DNA from: JACVRW01 sp963757815
GTDB taxonomy: Bacteria; Actinomycetota; Thermoleophilia; Solirubrobacterales; Thermoleophilaceae
Assembly: GCA_963757815.1 (NCBI GenBank)
Contig: CAVWSN010000009.1
Span: 62,001-126,000 of the forward strand
DNA length: 64,000 bases
Direction: 5' to 3'
The first letter of the stretch is position 1. The number at the start of each line of letters is the position of its first letter. Position numbers and translations under genes: made by a program. The notes beneath the pieces were generated by a model. That model was not told the DNA's origin, ran no database searches, and worked only from the letters and a program-made list of their open reading frames with translations. This document shows, piece by piece, positions 8,729 to 16,562 of the stretch.

Positions 8729-9149
8729 CGCGCGCGTCGCCGTTCTGCTGGACGCCGCGGGTTCCCCGGCGGCCTCGAGTGAGGCCGACCCGGAGCGGGC
8801 CCGTGCCCTCGCCGACCTCGCGCGCGAGCTGTTCGAGACGGTCGACCGGGCCACGCGCGACTGGGAGCCCGACCCGCCCGAGCAGATCGAGGTGCAGGTG
8901 CCCGGCGGGGCGGTGTTCGCGTCGCGAACGCCGCGCTGGACGCTCGCGGTCGTGGCGCGTCGCGCCGCGCTCTCCTCCCTGATGCTGTGGGACCTGCGCG
9001 CGGTGCTGGGCGAGCTCGAGGGCGGTCCGCCGATCCGGCGCTCCACCTCCGCCGACGAGGGCGCCCCCGGGCCGGCCACCGAGGAGGCGGCGGCGGGTGA
9101 CTCGCCCGTGCCCGAGCTCGGTCGCGAGGGCGACGAGGACGCCGCGTGA
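8670..9149 (+). CDS. Roadblock/LC7-like protein (tentative)
   Basis: A 159-residue soluble protein. The region of about residues 15-110 (LCELSSDARVAVLLDAAGSP, a helix, IEVQVPGGAVFASR, then TLAVVARRAALSSLMLWDLR) has the alternating strand-helix-strand pattern and the end-of-domain helix of roadblock/LC7 proteins. Those act as small GTPase partners or dimeric scaffolds in actinobacteria. The last 40 residues are acidic and Pro/Ala-rich. It overlaps the next gene by four bases (GTGA), so it is co-translated with the H1-like tail protein. No GTPase gene is nearby to confirm the assignment. Confidence 0.55.
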   Translation: MAETLTPEAAPARLCELSSDARVAVLLDAAGSPAASSEADPERARALADLARELFETVDRATRDWEPDPPEQIEVQVPGGAVFASRTPRWTLAVVARRAALSSLMLWDLRAVLGELEGGPPIRRSTSADEGAPGPATEEAAAGDSPVPELGREGDEDAA

Positions 9150-9620
9150 AGGAGAAGCGCAAGGGTCCGATCTCGCGGGCGGGTGGGCTCGTCGACTCGG
9201 TGGCGGCCACGGTCCGACGGATGCAGCGCGACCGTGAACCGCGGGTGCTCGCGTACGACCCGACCGGCTACGCCCGCCTGATCCAGCCCGAGGCGCGCGG
9301 ACACGAGCGGATCCTGGAGATCGGGGAGGAGATGGTGGCCCTGGCGGCCGCCGAGCGACGCGAATCCGGCCGGGCCGCCCAGACCGCGTCCGAGCCCGCG
9401 AAGCCGGCCCGCAAGGCGCCGACCGCGGGCGCCAAGGCGGGCCCCAAGGGCACCCGAGCCGGGGCGAAGAGCAATCGGGCCGGGGCCAAGAGCAATCGGG
9501 CCGGGCGCCAAGAGCAATCGGGCGGGGGCCAAGAGCGGGCAAGGCGGCGCCAAGAGCGCCCGAGGCGCTGCCTCACGATCGCGGAAACCGAAGCGCGCCG
9601 CGCCCAAGGAGGACACTTGA
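9146..9620 (+). CDS. Conserved protein with Lys/Ala-rich H1-like tail (frameshifted)
   Basis: The first 75 residues are a compact charged domain (RKGPISRAGGLVDSVAATVR, LAYDPTGYARLIQPEARGH, ERILEIGEEMVALAAAE). The rest is a basic tail built of AGAKSNR-type repeats and ends RSRKPKRAAPKEDT. One extra C at about 9506 breaks the frame within the third repeat. Removing it restores the repeats and brings the frame to the TGA at 9618-9620, which overlaps the tldD TTG start. Without the correction the frame runs on into tldD. Lys/Ala tails of this kind occur on actinobacterial nucleoid proteins such as HupB and H1-like proteins, so nucleic-acid binding is plausible but unproven. I do not recognise the N-terminal domain. 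Confidence 0.6.
9458..9542 (+). repeat. Four tandem 21-bp coding repeats (AGAKSNR)
   Basis: Units start at 9458, 9479, 9500 and 9522, each encoding AGAKSNR or a variant. The third unit is 22 bp because of the extra C that breaks the frame. The units are nearly identical in DNA sequence, as expected of recent slippage-type expansion, and an indel here is easily produced either by replication or by sequencing. Confidence 0.8.
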
Positions 9621-11002
9621 CGCTGGTCGACCGAGAGCTCGCCGCGAGCGTGCTGGAGCGGGCGCTCTCGCGTGGCGGTGACCTCGCCGAGCTCTACGCC
9701 GAGGCGCGCCAGGGCTTCTCGCTGACGCTGGACGACCGCCGGGTCGAGCGGCCGCAGGGCGGCCGCGAGCGCGGCGTCTGCGTGCGCGTCGTGCAGGGCG
9801 AGTCGAGCTACTACGGGTACGTCGACGGCACCGCCGAGGCGGACCTGCTGAGGGTGGCCGATTCGGTCGCCCAGGGGGTGCGCGGCGAGGCGCGCCGGCC
9901 GGCGGCCCTGTCCGCGCTCTGGAGCGCCGACGGGCACCCCGTGACCGTCCACCCGGAGGAGGTGGAGGCCCGGCGCAAGGCCGACCTGCTGCGCGCGTGC
10001 GACGAGCGGGCCCGCGCCGCCGGCGCCGAGGTGGCGCAGGTGCGGGTTGGCTACGCCGAGTCGAGGCGGCTCGTGGAGGTGTACGGCTCGGACGGCCGCG
10101 CCGCCGCAGACGACCGCACCCGCGTGCGACTCAGCGCCCAGGTGGTGGCGCGGCGGGACGACCGGGTCGAGACCGGCACCGACACCCGCGGCGGCCACGT
10201 TGGCTTCGAGCTCCTCGAGTCCGATCCCGAGGAGGTGGCCGAGAACGCTACCCGGCGCGCGCTCACGCTCCTCGACGCGGTCGATGCCCCCACGGGCCGG
10301 CTGCCGGTGGTGGTCGGGAACGGCTTCGGCGGCGTGCTGCTGCACGAGGCTGTGGGCCATGGCCTCGAGGCGGACGCGGTTCAGAAGGGAGCGAGCGTCT
10401 ACGCCGGCCGGATCGGCGAGCAGCTCGCGGGGGAGTTCGTGACCGCGTATGACGACGGCAGCCGGCCGAACGAGTGGGGCAGCGACGGGATCGACGACGA
10501 GGGCACCCCCACGCGCCGGACGACGATCATCGAGGACGGCCGGCTCACCTCCTACCTCTACGACCTGCTGCGGGCGCGCAAGGACGGCGTCGAGTCGACG
10601 GGCAACGGCCGCCGCGAGTCCTTCCGCCATCTGCCGGTGCCGCGGATGACGAACACCTTCTTCGCTCCCGGCGACGCCACCCCGGACGAGCTCATCGGCG
10701 AGGTCGAGCGCGGCCTGTACGCGGTCTCGTTCGGCGGTGGCCAGGTGGAGCCCGCCACCGGCGACTTCGTGTTCGGCGTATCGGAGGGCTACCTGATCGA
10801 AGGCGGGAGGGTCACCGCGCCGGTGCGCGGGGCGACGCTGGTCGGCAACGGGCTCGAGGCACTCGCGGCGATCGACGGGATCGGCGCCGACCTCGAGATC
10901 GCCACCGGCTACTGCGGAAAGGCTGGCCAGACCGTGGCCGCCGGGGTGGGGCAGCCGCACGTGCGCCTCCGCGAGCTGACGGTCGGCGGGACCGGCTCGT
11001 GA
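9617..11002 (+). CDS. tldD: TldD metalloprotease subunit
   Basis: Zinc-dependent peptidase of the TldD/PmbA (modulator of DNA gyrase) family, acting with its partner TldE as a heterodimer on unfolded or modified peptides. The metal motif HEAVGH is in GFGGVLLHEAVGHGLEADAV near residue 242. Other landmarks are the N-terminal LYAEARQGFSLTLDDRRVE and the C-terminal GGQVEPATGDFVFGVSEGYLIEGG. I place the start at TTG 9617, which has AAGGAGG four bases upstream and overlaps the preceding stop as TTGA, giving 461 residues, the family norm. The pmbA-type partner follows with a four-base overlap. TldD/E pairs can trim leader peptides of RiPP precursors, but no precursor is evident here. Confidence 0.9.
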   Translation: MTLVDRELAASVLERALSRGGDLAELYAEARQGFSLTLDDRRVERPQGGRERGVCVRVVQGESSYYGYVDGTAEADLLRVADSVAQGVRGEARRPAALSALWSADGHPVTVHPEEVEARRKADLLRACDERARAAGAEVAQVRVGYAESRRLVEVYGSDGRAAADDRTRVRLSAQVVARRDDRVETGTDTRGGHVGFELLESDPEEVAENATRRALTLLDAVDAPTGRLPVVVGNGFGGVLLHEAVGHGLEADAVQKGASVYAGRIGEQLAGEFVTAYDDGSRPNEWGSDGIDDEGTPTRRTTIIEDGRLTSYLYDLLRARKDGVESTGNGRRESFRHLPVPRMTNTFFAPGDATPDELIGEVERGLYAVSFGGGQVEPATGDFVFGVSEGYLIEGGRVTAPVRGATLVGNGLEALAAIDGIGADLEIATGYCGKAGQTVAAGVGQPHVRLRELTVGGTGS

Positions 11003-12297
11003 GCCTCGAGGAAGCCTCCCGGACGGCGGTCGACGCCGCACTCGCCGCCGGTGCCAGCGACGCCGAAGCCTGGGCGGAGGAGTCGACGAGCCGCCGCATC
11101 CGGGTGTACGGCGGGGAGGTCGAGAGCCTGAGCGACGCCGGGGGGCGCGGCGTCGGAGTGCGCGCGTTCGCGGGCGCGCGCTCGGGCTACGCGTATGGCA
11201 CCGATCTGTCGGACGACGGAGTCGCCGAGGTGGCGCGCGCCGCGCGCGAGGCGGCCGAGGTGGCCGACGAGGACGAGCACGCGGGGTTCCCGGCCGAGTT
11301 CGGCACGGCCGCGGTCGACGGGCTTGCCTCGGCGGCGCTGGCCGAGTGGTCGACCGCTCGCAAGGTCGAGCTGGCGCTCGCGATCGAGCGGGCGGCGCGA
11401 GCCCACGAGGGAGTCACGCAGGTCGAGAACGCCGTCTATTCGGACGCCGAGGGCACGGTTGCGCTCGTCAACTCACGCGGGTTCTCGGCCAGCTACTCCG
11501 CCACCCAGGCCTGGGCCTACGCGTCGGCGTTCGCCGGAGCAGGGGCAGACCTGATGACCGGGCTCGGGGTCGGGCTCGGTCGTGACCCGGACGCGCTCGA
11601 CGCGGAGGCGATCGGCGACGAGGCGGCCGAGCGGGCGCTCGCTCTGATGGGGGCGCGCCGGCCGGAGAGCCGCCGCTGCCCAGTGGTGCTGGACGCATTC
11701 GTGGCGGCGTCGTTCCTCGGCTTCATCGGCTCGATGCTGTCCGCCGAGGCCGTGCAGCGCGGACGCTCGCTGTTCGCGGGCCGCGAGGGCGACGAGGTGG
11801 CCGATCCCGCGCTAGCGCTCGTCGACGACGGCACCGATTCGGAGGGTCCCGCGAGCGCACCCTTCGACGCGGAGGGGTCGCCGACCCGGCGCACGCCGCT
11901 GATCGAGGGCGGGCGGCTGCTCGGCTTCCTCTATGACGCCCGCACGGCGCGCAAGGCGGGGACCGGGACCACGGGCAACGCGAGCCGGGGCTCGTACCGC
12001 TCGCCGCCGTCGGTGGGCACGACCAACCTGATCGTCGAGCCGGGGGCGGACGACCTCGCCGGGCTCATCCGCACGGCGGGCGACGGGCTCTACGTGACCG
12101 ACGTGGCCGGGCTGCACTCCGGGGTCAATCCTGTCTCCGGGACCTTCTCCGTCGGCGCCTCGGGCAGGCTGATAGAGAACGGCGAGCTCGGCGCACCGGT
12201 TCGGGAATTGACCATCGCCAGCGACCTGGTGTCGATGCTGCGCGCGGTCCGGTCGGTGGGCTCGGAAGGCCGCTGGGTGCCGTTCGGGGGAGCGTGA
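10999..12297 (+). CDS. pmbA: TldE/PmbA partner protein
   Basis: Second member of the TldD/TldE pair, about 432 residues. It shares the overall fold with TldD: an N-terminal repeat with RRIRVYGGEVESLSDAGGRGVGVR, and a C-terminal half with DAEGSPTRRTPLIEGGRLLGFL, TGNASRGSYRSPPSVGTTNL and GVNPVSGTFSVGASGRLIENG. In place of the HExxxH motif there is AFVAASFLGFIGSMLSAEAV, so this is the non-catalytic subunit, as usual for TldE. The GTG start overlaps the tldD stop, giving coupled 1:1 synthesis. Intergenic sequence of 211 bases follows before HU, with no feature I can name. Confidence 0.9.
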   Translation: MSLEEASRTAVDAALAAGASDAEAWAEESTSRRIRVYGGEVESLSDAGGRGVGVRAFAGARSGYAYGTDLSDDGVAEVARAAREAAEVADEDEHAGFPAEFGTAAVDGLASAALAEWSTARKVELALAIERAARAHEGVTQVENAVYSDAEGTVALVNSRGFSASYSATQAWAYASAFAGAGADLMTGLGVGLGRDPDALDAEAIGDEAAERALALMGARRPESRRCPVVLDAFVAASFLGFIGSMLSAEAVQRGRSLFAGREGDEVADPALALVDDGTDSEGPASAPFDAEGSPTRRTPLIEGGRLLGFLYDARTARKAGTGTTGNASRGSYRSPPSVGTTNLIVEPGADDLAGLIRTAGDGLYVTDVAGLHSGVNPVSGTFSVGASGRLIENGELGAPVRELTIASDLVSMLRAVRSVGSEGRWVPFGGA

Positions 12298-12508
12298 AGG
12301 CGCCTCCGGTGCTGATCGGCGAGATGTCGGTTTCAGGCTCCTGAGGCCCCGCAAACCCGCAATCCACGCCGCGTTTGGCGTTCCAGGCGCCCGGAAAGGC
12401 TCGTAACGAGCGCGCTTTTCCGCTTGCTGAGCGGGAATTCGCGCTTCTGTCGTCCGGGTGCGTTGTTACGTTGCGCCCGAAGTAGTTGCCCCCGGCAAGG
12501 AGGAGATC

Positions 12509-12790
12509 GTGACGAAGGCCGAGTTCGTGGACCGGGTCGCGGAGAGCAGTGGACTGGGAAAGGGCGAGGCGAGCAAGGCCGTCGACGCCGTTCTCGACTC
12601 CATACAGGAGGTCCTGTCCCGCGGCGGTGAGATCAACTTCACCGGCTTTGGGAAGTTCTCCGTGGCGGACCGCAGCGCACGTCAGGGAGTCAACCCGCAG
12701 ACCGGCGAGAAGATCCAGATCGCCGCGAGCAGGGTGCCGCGCTTCTCGGCGGGATCGTCGCTGAAGTCCGCCGTCAAGAGCAGCTACTAG
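12509..12790 (+). CDS. hup: HU-family nucleoid protein
   Basis: Histone-like DNA-bending protein of 93 residues. The GTG start at 12509 has AAGGAGGAG four bases before it. The N-terminal helices (TKAEFVDRVAESSGLGKGEA) and the DNA-binding arm (GEINFTGFGKFSVADRSARQGVNPQTGEKIQI) match the family, including the G-F-G-F/K turn and the PQTG tip. The C-terminus is short (SLKSAVKSSY), so it lacks the long Lys/Ala tail of mycobacterial HupB. Earlier start codons in frame would add a poorly conserved leader. A hairpin follows at 12840. Confidence 0.9.
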   Translation: MTKAEFVDRVAESSGLGKGEASKAVDAVLDSIQEVLSRGGEINFTGFGKFSVADRSARQGVNPQTGEKIQIAASRVPRFSAGSSLKSAVKSSY

Positions 12791-12839
12791 CCGGACCCTT
12801 CGATAGCCATCGCCGGCCGGGGGCCGCGGACGGGTACCG

Positions 12840-12860
12840 GCGGAGCGCCTTCTGCTCCGC
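12840..12860 (+). terminator. Hairpin after HU
   Basis: GCGGAGC, loop GCCTTCT, GCTCCGC: a perfect 7-bp stem 50 bases after the HU stop and 44 bases before pyrF. There is no T-run, but position and stability suit a terminator that separates an abundant HU transcript from pyrF. Confidence 0.5.
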
Positions 12861-12903
12861 GCTCCCGCGCGCGGCGCGGCCCTCGAACGGCTGAGCCGCA
12901 GCC

Positions 12904-13830
12904 ATGACCGGGGGCATGCGGCCCCATTTCGCCGACCGGCTTGCGGCGCTCGTCGAAGAGCGCCGCAGCCGCGTCGTGCTGGGCCTCGATCCGGATCCCG
13001 CCGCCCTCTGGCCGGAGGCGGTCGAGCGGCTGGGCGGCGGCGCGGGCGAACCGCACCTCGCGCGCATCAGGACGGCCGAGGCCGTGAGCGAGCACTGCCG
13101 TGCGGCGATCGTCGCGGCCGGGCCCGCGTGCGTGGCGGTCAAACCGCAGCTCGCCTGCTTCGAGAGACTGGGCGCGCCCGGATGGGACGTGCTCGAGCAG
13201 GTGGTGGCGATCGCCCACGACCACGGCCTGCTCGTGATCGCGGACGGGAAGCGGGGCGACGTGCCCGTCACGGCCCGCGCCTACGCGCAGGCTCTGGTCG
13301 GCGAGACCCCCGGGCCGTTCGGCGCCGTCAGCGGCCTGGGGGCGGACGCTTTCACCGCCAACCCGCTGCTCGGGCGCGACTCGCTCGAGCCGCTTGCCGA
13401 CGCCGCGGCCGAGAGCGGCGCGGGCTGCTTCGTGCTCGTCCGCACCTCGAACCCGGGAGCGGCAGAGCTGCAGGACGAGGGCGAGCCGCCGCTCCACGAG
13501 CGCCTCGCGCGCCTGGTGGCCGAGCTGGGCGCGGACCGCCTCGGGGACGGCGGCCTTTCGGCCGTCGGGGCCGTGGCCGGCGCCACGCGGCCAGACCACC
13601 TCGCCAGGCTGAGGGAGCTGATGCCGCACGCGATCTTCCTGCTGCCCGGAGTCGGGGCCCAGGGCGGCCGCGTGGAGGAGCTCGGCCCGGTGTTCGCACC
13701 GGGTCCCGCCGCCGGACTCGTCAGCGCGTCGCGCTCGATCGTGGACGCACACCGGGAGCGCGGAGGGGATCCGGCGAGCGCCGCCGCGGCAGCCGCAGAG
13801 GAGCTGCGCGCCGCCGTCGAGGCGCTCTGA
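12904..13830 (+). CDS. pyrF: Orotidine 5'-phosphate decarboxylase, type 2
   Basis: Last step of de novo UMP synthesis. At 308 residues it belongs to the longer type 2 family found in actinobacteria. The catalytic lysine/aspartate network is in VIADGKRGDVPVTARAYA. Other signatures are RVVLGLDPDP near the N-terminus, VAVKPQLACFERLGAPG, DAFTANPLLGRDSL, CFVLVRTSNPGAAELQ and the phosphate-binding LLPGVGAQGG. Either ATG 12904 or ATG 12916 could be the start; the first gives MTGGMRPHF, the second trims four residues. A small stem CGCCC/GGGCG lies just after the stop (13836-13848). Confidence 0.9.
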   Translation: MTGGMRPHFADRLAALVEERRSRVVLGLDPDPAALWPEAVERLGGGAGEPHLARIRTAEAVSEHCRAAIVAAGPACVAVKPQLACFERLGAPGWDVLEQVVAIAHDHGLLVIADGKRGDVPVTARAYAQALVGETPGPFGAVSGLGADAFTANPLLGRDSLEPLADAAAESGAGCFVLVRTSNPGAAELQDEGEPPLHERLARLVAELGADRLGDGGLSAVGAVAGATRPDHLARLRELMPHAIFLLPGVGAQGGRVEELGPVFAPGPAAGLVSASRSIVDAHRERGGDPASAAAAAAEELRAAVEAL

Positions 13831-13956
13831 AGGGTCGCCCTCCGGGCGGGGCCGCGGCAGGGTCGCGGGACGCCGTGTTGAACCTCCCTCCAGCACGCGA
13901 GCCCCGTTTACGGTGCCCGCCTCCCTATGCTCCGCGGCGCTTGCCTGGGAGGACCG

Positions 13957-14298
13957 ATGCCAGATCACCGACGACGACGCAGCCCTTATCGCCTGCTGGC
14001 GCCGCTGGCCTTGGTCCTCGTGGCCGGCGCGGTGGCGGTGGTGATCGCGAACTCGGAGATCGCGGACGGCGACGACAGCGAGTCGACCGTGACCACAACG
14101 GAGCAGACCACCACCGAGCGCACAAACACGACCGGTCAGGGCCGCAGGCTGAGGCGGAACTACGTGGTCAAGCCAGGCGACAGCTTCGGCTCGATAGCGG
14201 AGAAGACCGGCGTGTCAGTCGAGCAGCTGGGGCTGCTGAACCCGGAGGTCGATCCACAGGCGCTCGTCGTCGGGCAGAGAATCAAGCTGCGCGAGTGA
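13957..14298 (+). CDS. Membrane-anchored LysM protein
   Basis: A 113-residue protein: basic N-terminus (PDHRRRRSPYRLL), one helix (APLALVLVAGAVAVVIAN), a Thr-rich linker (TVTTTEQTTTERTNTT) and a C-terminal LysM domain (YVVKPGDSFGSIAEKTGVSV, LLNPEVDPQALVVGQRIKL), which binds the N-acetylglucosamine parts of peptidoglycan outside the membrane. I chose ATG 13957, with GGGAGGA four bases before it, over ATG 13927, which adds ten residues unlike a leader. Its stop overlaps the start of the D,D-carboxypeptidase, so both are envelope proteins made together. Confidence 0.82.
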   Translation: MPDHRRRRSPYRLLAPLALVLVAGAVAVVIANSEIADGDDSESTVTTTEQTTTERTNTTGQGRRLRRNYVVKPGDSFGSIAEKTGVSVEQLGLLNPEVDPQALVVGQRIKLRE

Positions 14299-15497
14299 GG
14301 ACAGCCCTGCGGACGCTGGTCGCGCTGGCCGCGTTGGCGGCCGCCGCTCCCGCCGGCGCCGCCGCGCAACGTCCGCCCGACGTGAGCTCCGCCGCCGCTG
14401 CGATCGTCGTCGATGGGCGGAACGGCGAGGTCATGTTCGCCAAGCGGCCCGACCTGCGCCGGCCGGTGGCGAGCACGACCAAGCTGATGACCGCCCTGCT
14501 CGCGCTCGAGCGCGCTCGTCCGCGCGAGGTCTTCACGGCGCCGGCATACGACGCCCTGCCCGCGGAGTCGCGCATCAATCTGCGAACCGGCGAGCGCATG
14601 ACGGTCCAGGACCTGCTCGAGGCGCTCCTCCTCGAGAGCGCCAACGACGCAGCGGCCGCGATCGCCGAGAACCTGTCCGGCACGCGGTCGGCGTTCGTGG
14701 CGGACATGAACGCACGGGCCGACGAGCTCGGGCTCGAGAACACGAGCTACGCCAACCCGATCGGCCTGGACGATCCCTCGAACTACTCCAGCGCCCGCGA
14801 CCTCGCGGACCTGACGAGGCTGCTGCTCGAGCGCCCGCGCTTCGCGCGGATCGTCGACATGCCGGTGGCCGAGCTCGACTCCGGAGCCGTCCCGCGCGTG
14901 ATCGACAACCGCAACCCACTGGTGGCGAGCACGCCCTGGGTCTCGGGTGTCAAGACCGGGCACACATTGGGCGCGGGCTACGTGCTCGTCGGCTCGGCCG
15001 AGGGGCGGGGCGGGGCCAAGGTCATCAGCGTGGTCCTCGGCGAGCCGAGCGAGGCGGCTCGCGACGCGGACACGCTCGAGCTCCTCAGCTGGGGCCTGAA
15101 GCAGTTCAAGCGCGTGCGCGTGCTCGACCCCGAGCGCTCGCTCGCGCGCGCCGACATTCGCTACTACGACGAGCGGGCGCACCTCGTTCCGCGCCGCGGC
15201 GCTGTCGTCACGGTCCGCAGGGGCGAGCGCATCCGGCGCCGCGTCAGGTCCCAGGAGGAGCTCGAGGGACCCCTTCCCGAGGGCACGCGGGCCGGCGTCG
15301 TGACCGTCCTGGTCGACGGGGAGCCCGTCCGGCGGGTTGCACTGGTTACCGCGGCGGAGGTGCCCGAAGCGGGGACCCTGAGGGTCCTCACTTCGGTACT
15401 TGGCGTCCCCTTGACCTTGCTGCTCGGCCTCGCCATCCTGCTCGCCGCCCCCATAGCCGTGCTGCTCGTGCTCGGGCGCCGGCGCCTAGCCACATGA
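14295..15497 (+). CDS. D-alanyl-D-alanine carboxypeptidase (PBP5/DacF type)
   Basis: Serine-type low-molecular-weight penicillin-binding protein that trims the terminal D-Ala of peptidoglycan stem peptides. It starts at GTG 14295, overlapping the LysM stop, and has a signal peptide (TLVALAALAAAAPAGAAAQ). The three active-site motifs are present: SxxK in VASTTKLMTA, SxN in ESANDAAAA, KTG in GVKTGHT. The C-terminal part carries a beta domain and then a membrane helix (VPLTLLLGLAILLAAPIAVLLVLG) with a basic cytoplasmic tail, so it is anchored by a true TM instead of the amphipathic helix of E. coli PBP5. The stop overlaps the next start. Confidence 0.92.
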   Translation: MRTALRTLVALAALAAAAPAGAAAQRPPDVSSAAAAIVVDGRNGEVMFAKRPDLRRPVASTTKLMTALLALERARPREVFTAPAYDALPAESRINLRTGERMTVQDLLEALLLESANDAAAAIAENLSGTRSAFVADMNARADELGLENTSYANPIGLDDPSNYSSARDLADLTRLLLERPRFARIVDMPVAELDSGAVPRVIDNRNPLVASTPWVSGVKTGHTLGAGYVLVGSAEGRGGAKVISVVLGEPSEAARDADTLELLSWGLKQFKRVRVLDPERSLARADIRYYDERAHLVPRRGAVVTVRRGERIRRRVRSQEELEGPLPEGTRAGVVTVLVDGEPVRRVALVTAAEVPEAGTLRVLTSVLGVPLTLLLGLAILLAAPIAVLLVLGRRRLAT

Positions 15498-16456
15498 TCA
15501 TCACCGTCACCCTCAACGCGGCGATCGACAAGACCCTCGCCGTCCCGAACTTTCGTCTCGGTCGCCGCCACCGCGCGGTCGAGCAGACCGCGATGGCCGG
15601 AGGCAAGGGCGTGAACGTCGCGCGCACGCTGCGCGCGCTCGGCCAGCCGGTGATCGCGACTGGCATCGCGGGCGGCCCGACGGGCACGCGGATCGTCGAG
15701 CACCTCACCGAGGAGGGAATCCTCAACGACTTCGTGCGCATCCGCGAGGAGTCGCGCACCTCCACCGCCGTGGTCGACCCCACGAGCGGCGAGCAGACCG
15801 AGATCAACGAGCACGGGCCGCACGTTTCCGAGGGCGAGCTCGAGCTGTTCCTCGACAAACTGCTGTACCTCGCCAAGGGCGCGGCGGTGTGCGTGATCGC
15901 GGGCAGCCTCCCGCGCGGCGTCGAGCCGGGTCTCTACGGCCGCCTGATCGACGAGATGAAGCGCCTGGGAGTGACGACGGTGCTCGACTCGGAGGGCGAG
16001 CCGATGCGCGCGGCCACCCGTCACGGGCCGGACGTGGTGAGCCCGAACGAGCTCGAGGCGGAGGGGCTCGTCGGCTACGAGTTCGATGACGAGGGCGACC
16101 GTCGCAGCGCCGTGCGCGAGATGGTCGAGCTGGGCGCCCGCGAGTCGATCATGACGTTGAACGACGGATGCCTTGCCCTGCTCGGCGAGGGCGGGGAGCG
16201 GCGCGGTTACCGCGCGACGCTCGAGCCGCTCGAGCCCGTGTCCACGGTCGGCTCGGGCGATGCCTTCCTGGCCGGCTTCGTGGCCTCCCGCTACGGGGGG
16301 AGCGGCCATGACGACTCGCTGCGCTTCGCGGTGGCCTGCGGGGCCGAGTCGACCCAGCACTTCGGCGCCGGCCAGGTAGAGCTGAGGGAGGTCGAGCGGC
16401 TCGTGCCCGAGGTCCGCGTGGAGGAGCTCGAGACCCCCGAGCTCCACGTGGGATAG
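15494..16456 (+). CDS. 1-phosphofructokinase-family hexose kinase (PfkB)
   Basis: Ribokinase/PfkB-family sugar-phosphate kinase of 320 residues. MIITVTLNAAIDKT at the N-terminus and MAGGKGVNVARTLRALG identify the 1-phosphofructokinase/tagatose-6-phosphate kinase branch. The ATP/anion-hole signature VSTVGSGDAFLAGFVASRYG includes the catalytic aspartate. It would phosphorylate fructose-1-phosphate, tagatose-6-phosphate or fructose-6-phosphate. No fru-type PTS gene is nearby, so the substrate is open. It overlaps the carboxypeptidase stop (ATGA-type) and is followed by 106 bases before guaB3. Confidence 0.85.
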   Translation: MIITVTLNAAIDKTLAVPNFRLGRRHRAVEQTAMAGGKGVNVARTLRALGQPVIATGIAGGPTGTRIVEHLTEEGILNDFVRIREESRTSTAVVDPTSGEQTEINEHGPHVSEGELELFLDKLLYLAKGAAVCVIAGSLPRGVEPGLYGRLIDEMKRLGVTTVLDSEGEPMRAATRHGPDVVSPNELEAEGLVGYEFDDEGDRRSAVREMVELGARESIMTLNDGCLALLGEGGERRGYRATLEPLEPVSTVGSGDAFLAGFVASRYGGSGHDDSLRFAVACGAESTQHFGAGQVELREVERLVPEVRVEELETPELHVG

Positions 16457-16562
16457 GTCAGGCCGGCCCGGACGCGGGCAGCCTCGACACAGGCCCAGGA
16501 TACGGCCGCGAGGCCATTGGTATGGTCAGGCGACCGTCCGCCGCCGAACCTAGGATCCCTCC

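Noticed and set aside
9458..9542. Short tandem units considered as a CRISPR array
   Set aside because: Units are contiguous with no spacers and encode AGAKSNR in frame, so they are coding repeats.
9146..11002. Fusion of the H1-like tail protein with TldD
   Set aside because: The fused frame arises from one extra C in the third repeat. Correcting it gives a natural stop that overlaps the tldD TTG start and its ribosome site.
12298..12508. tRNA or small RNA genes in the larger gaps (also 4710-4889, 20535-20911, 32769-32907, 39909-40055, 57095-57221)
   Set aside because: I found no cloverleaf, T-loop consensus or other recognisable RNA in them by reading; weak unstructured RNAs cannot be excluded.
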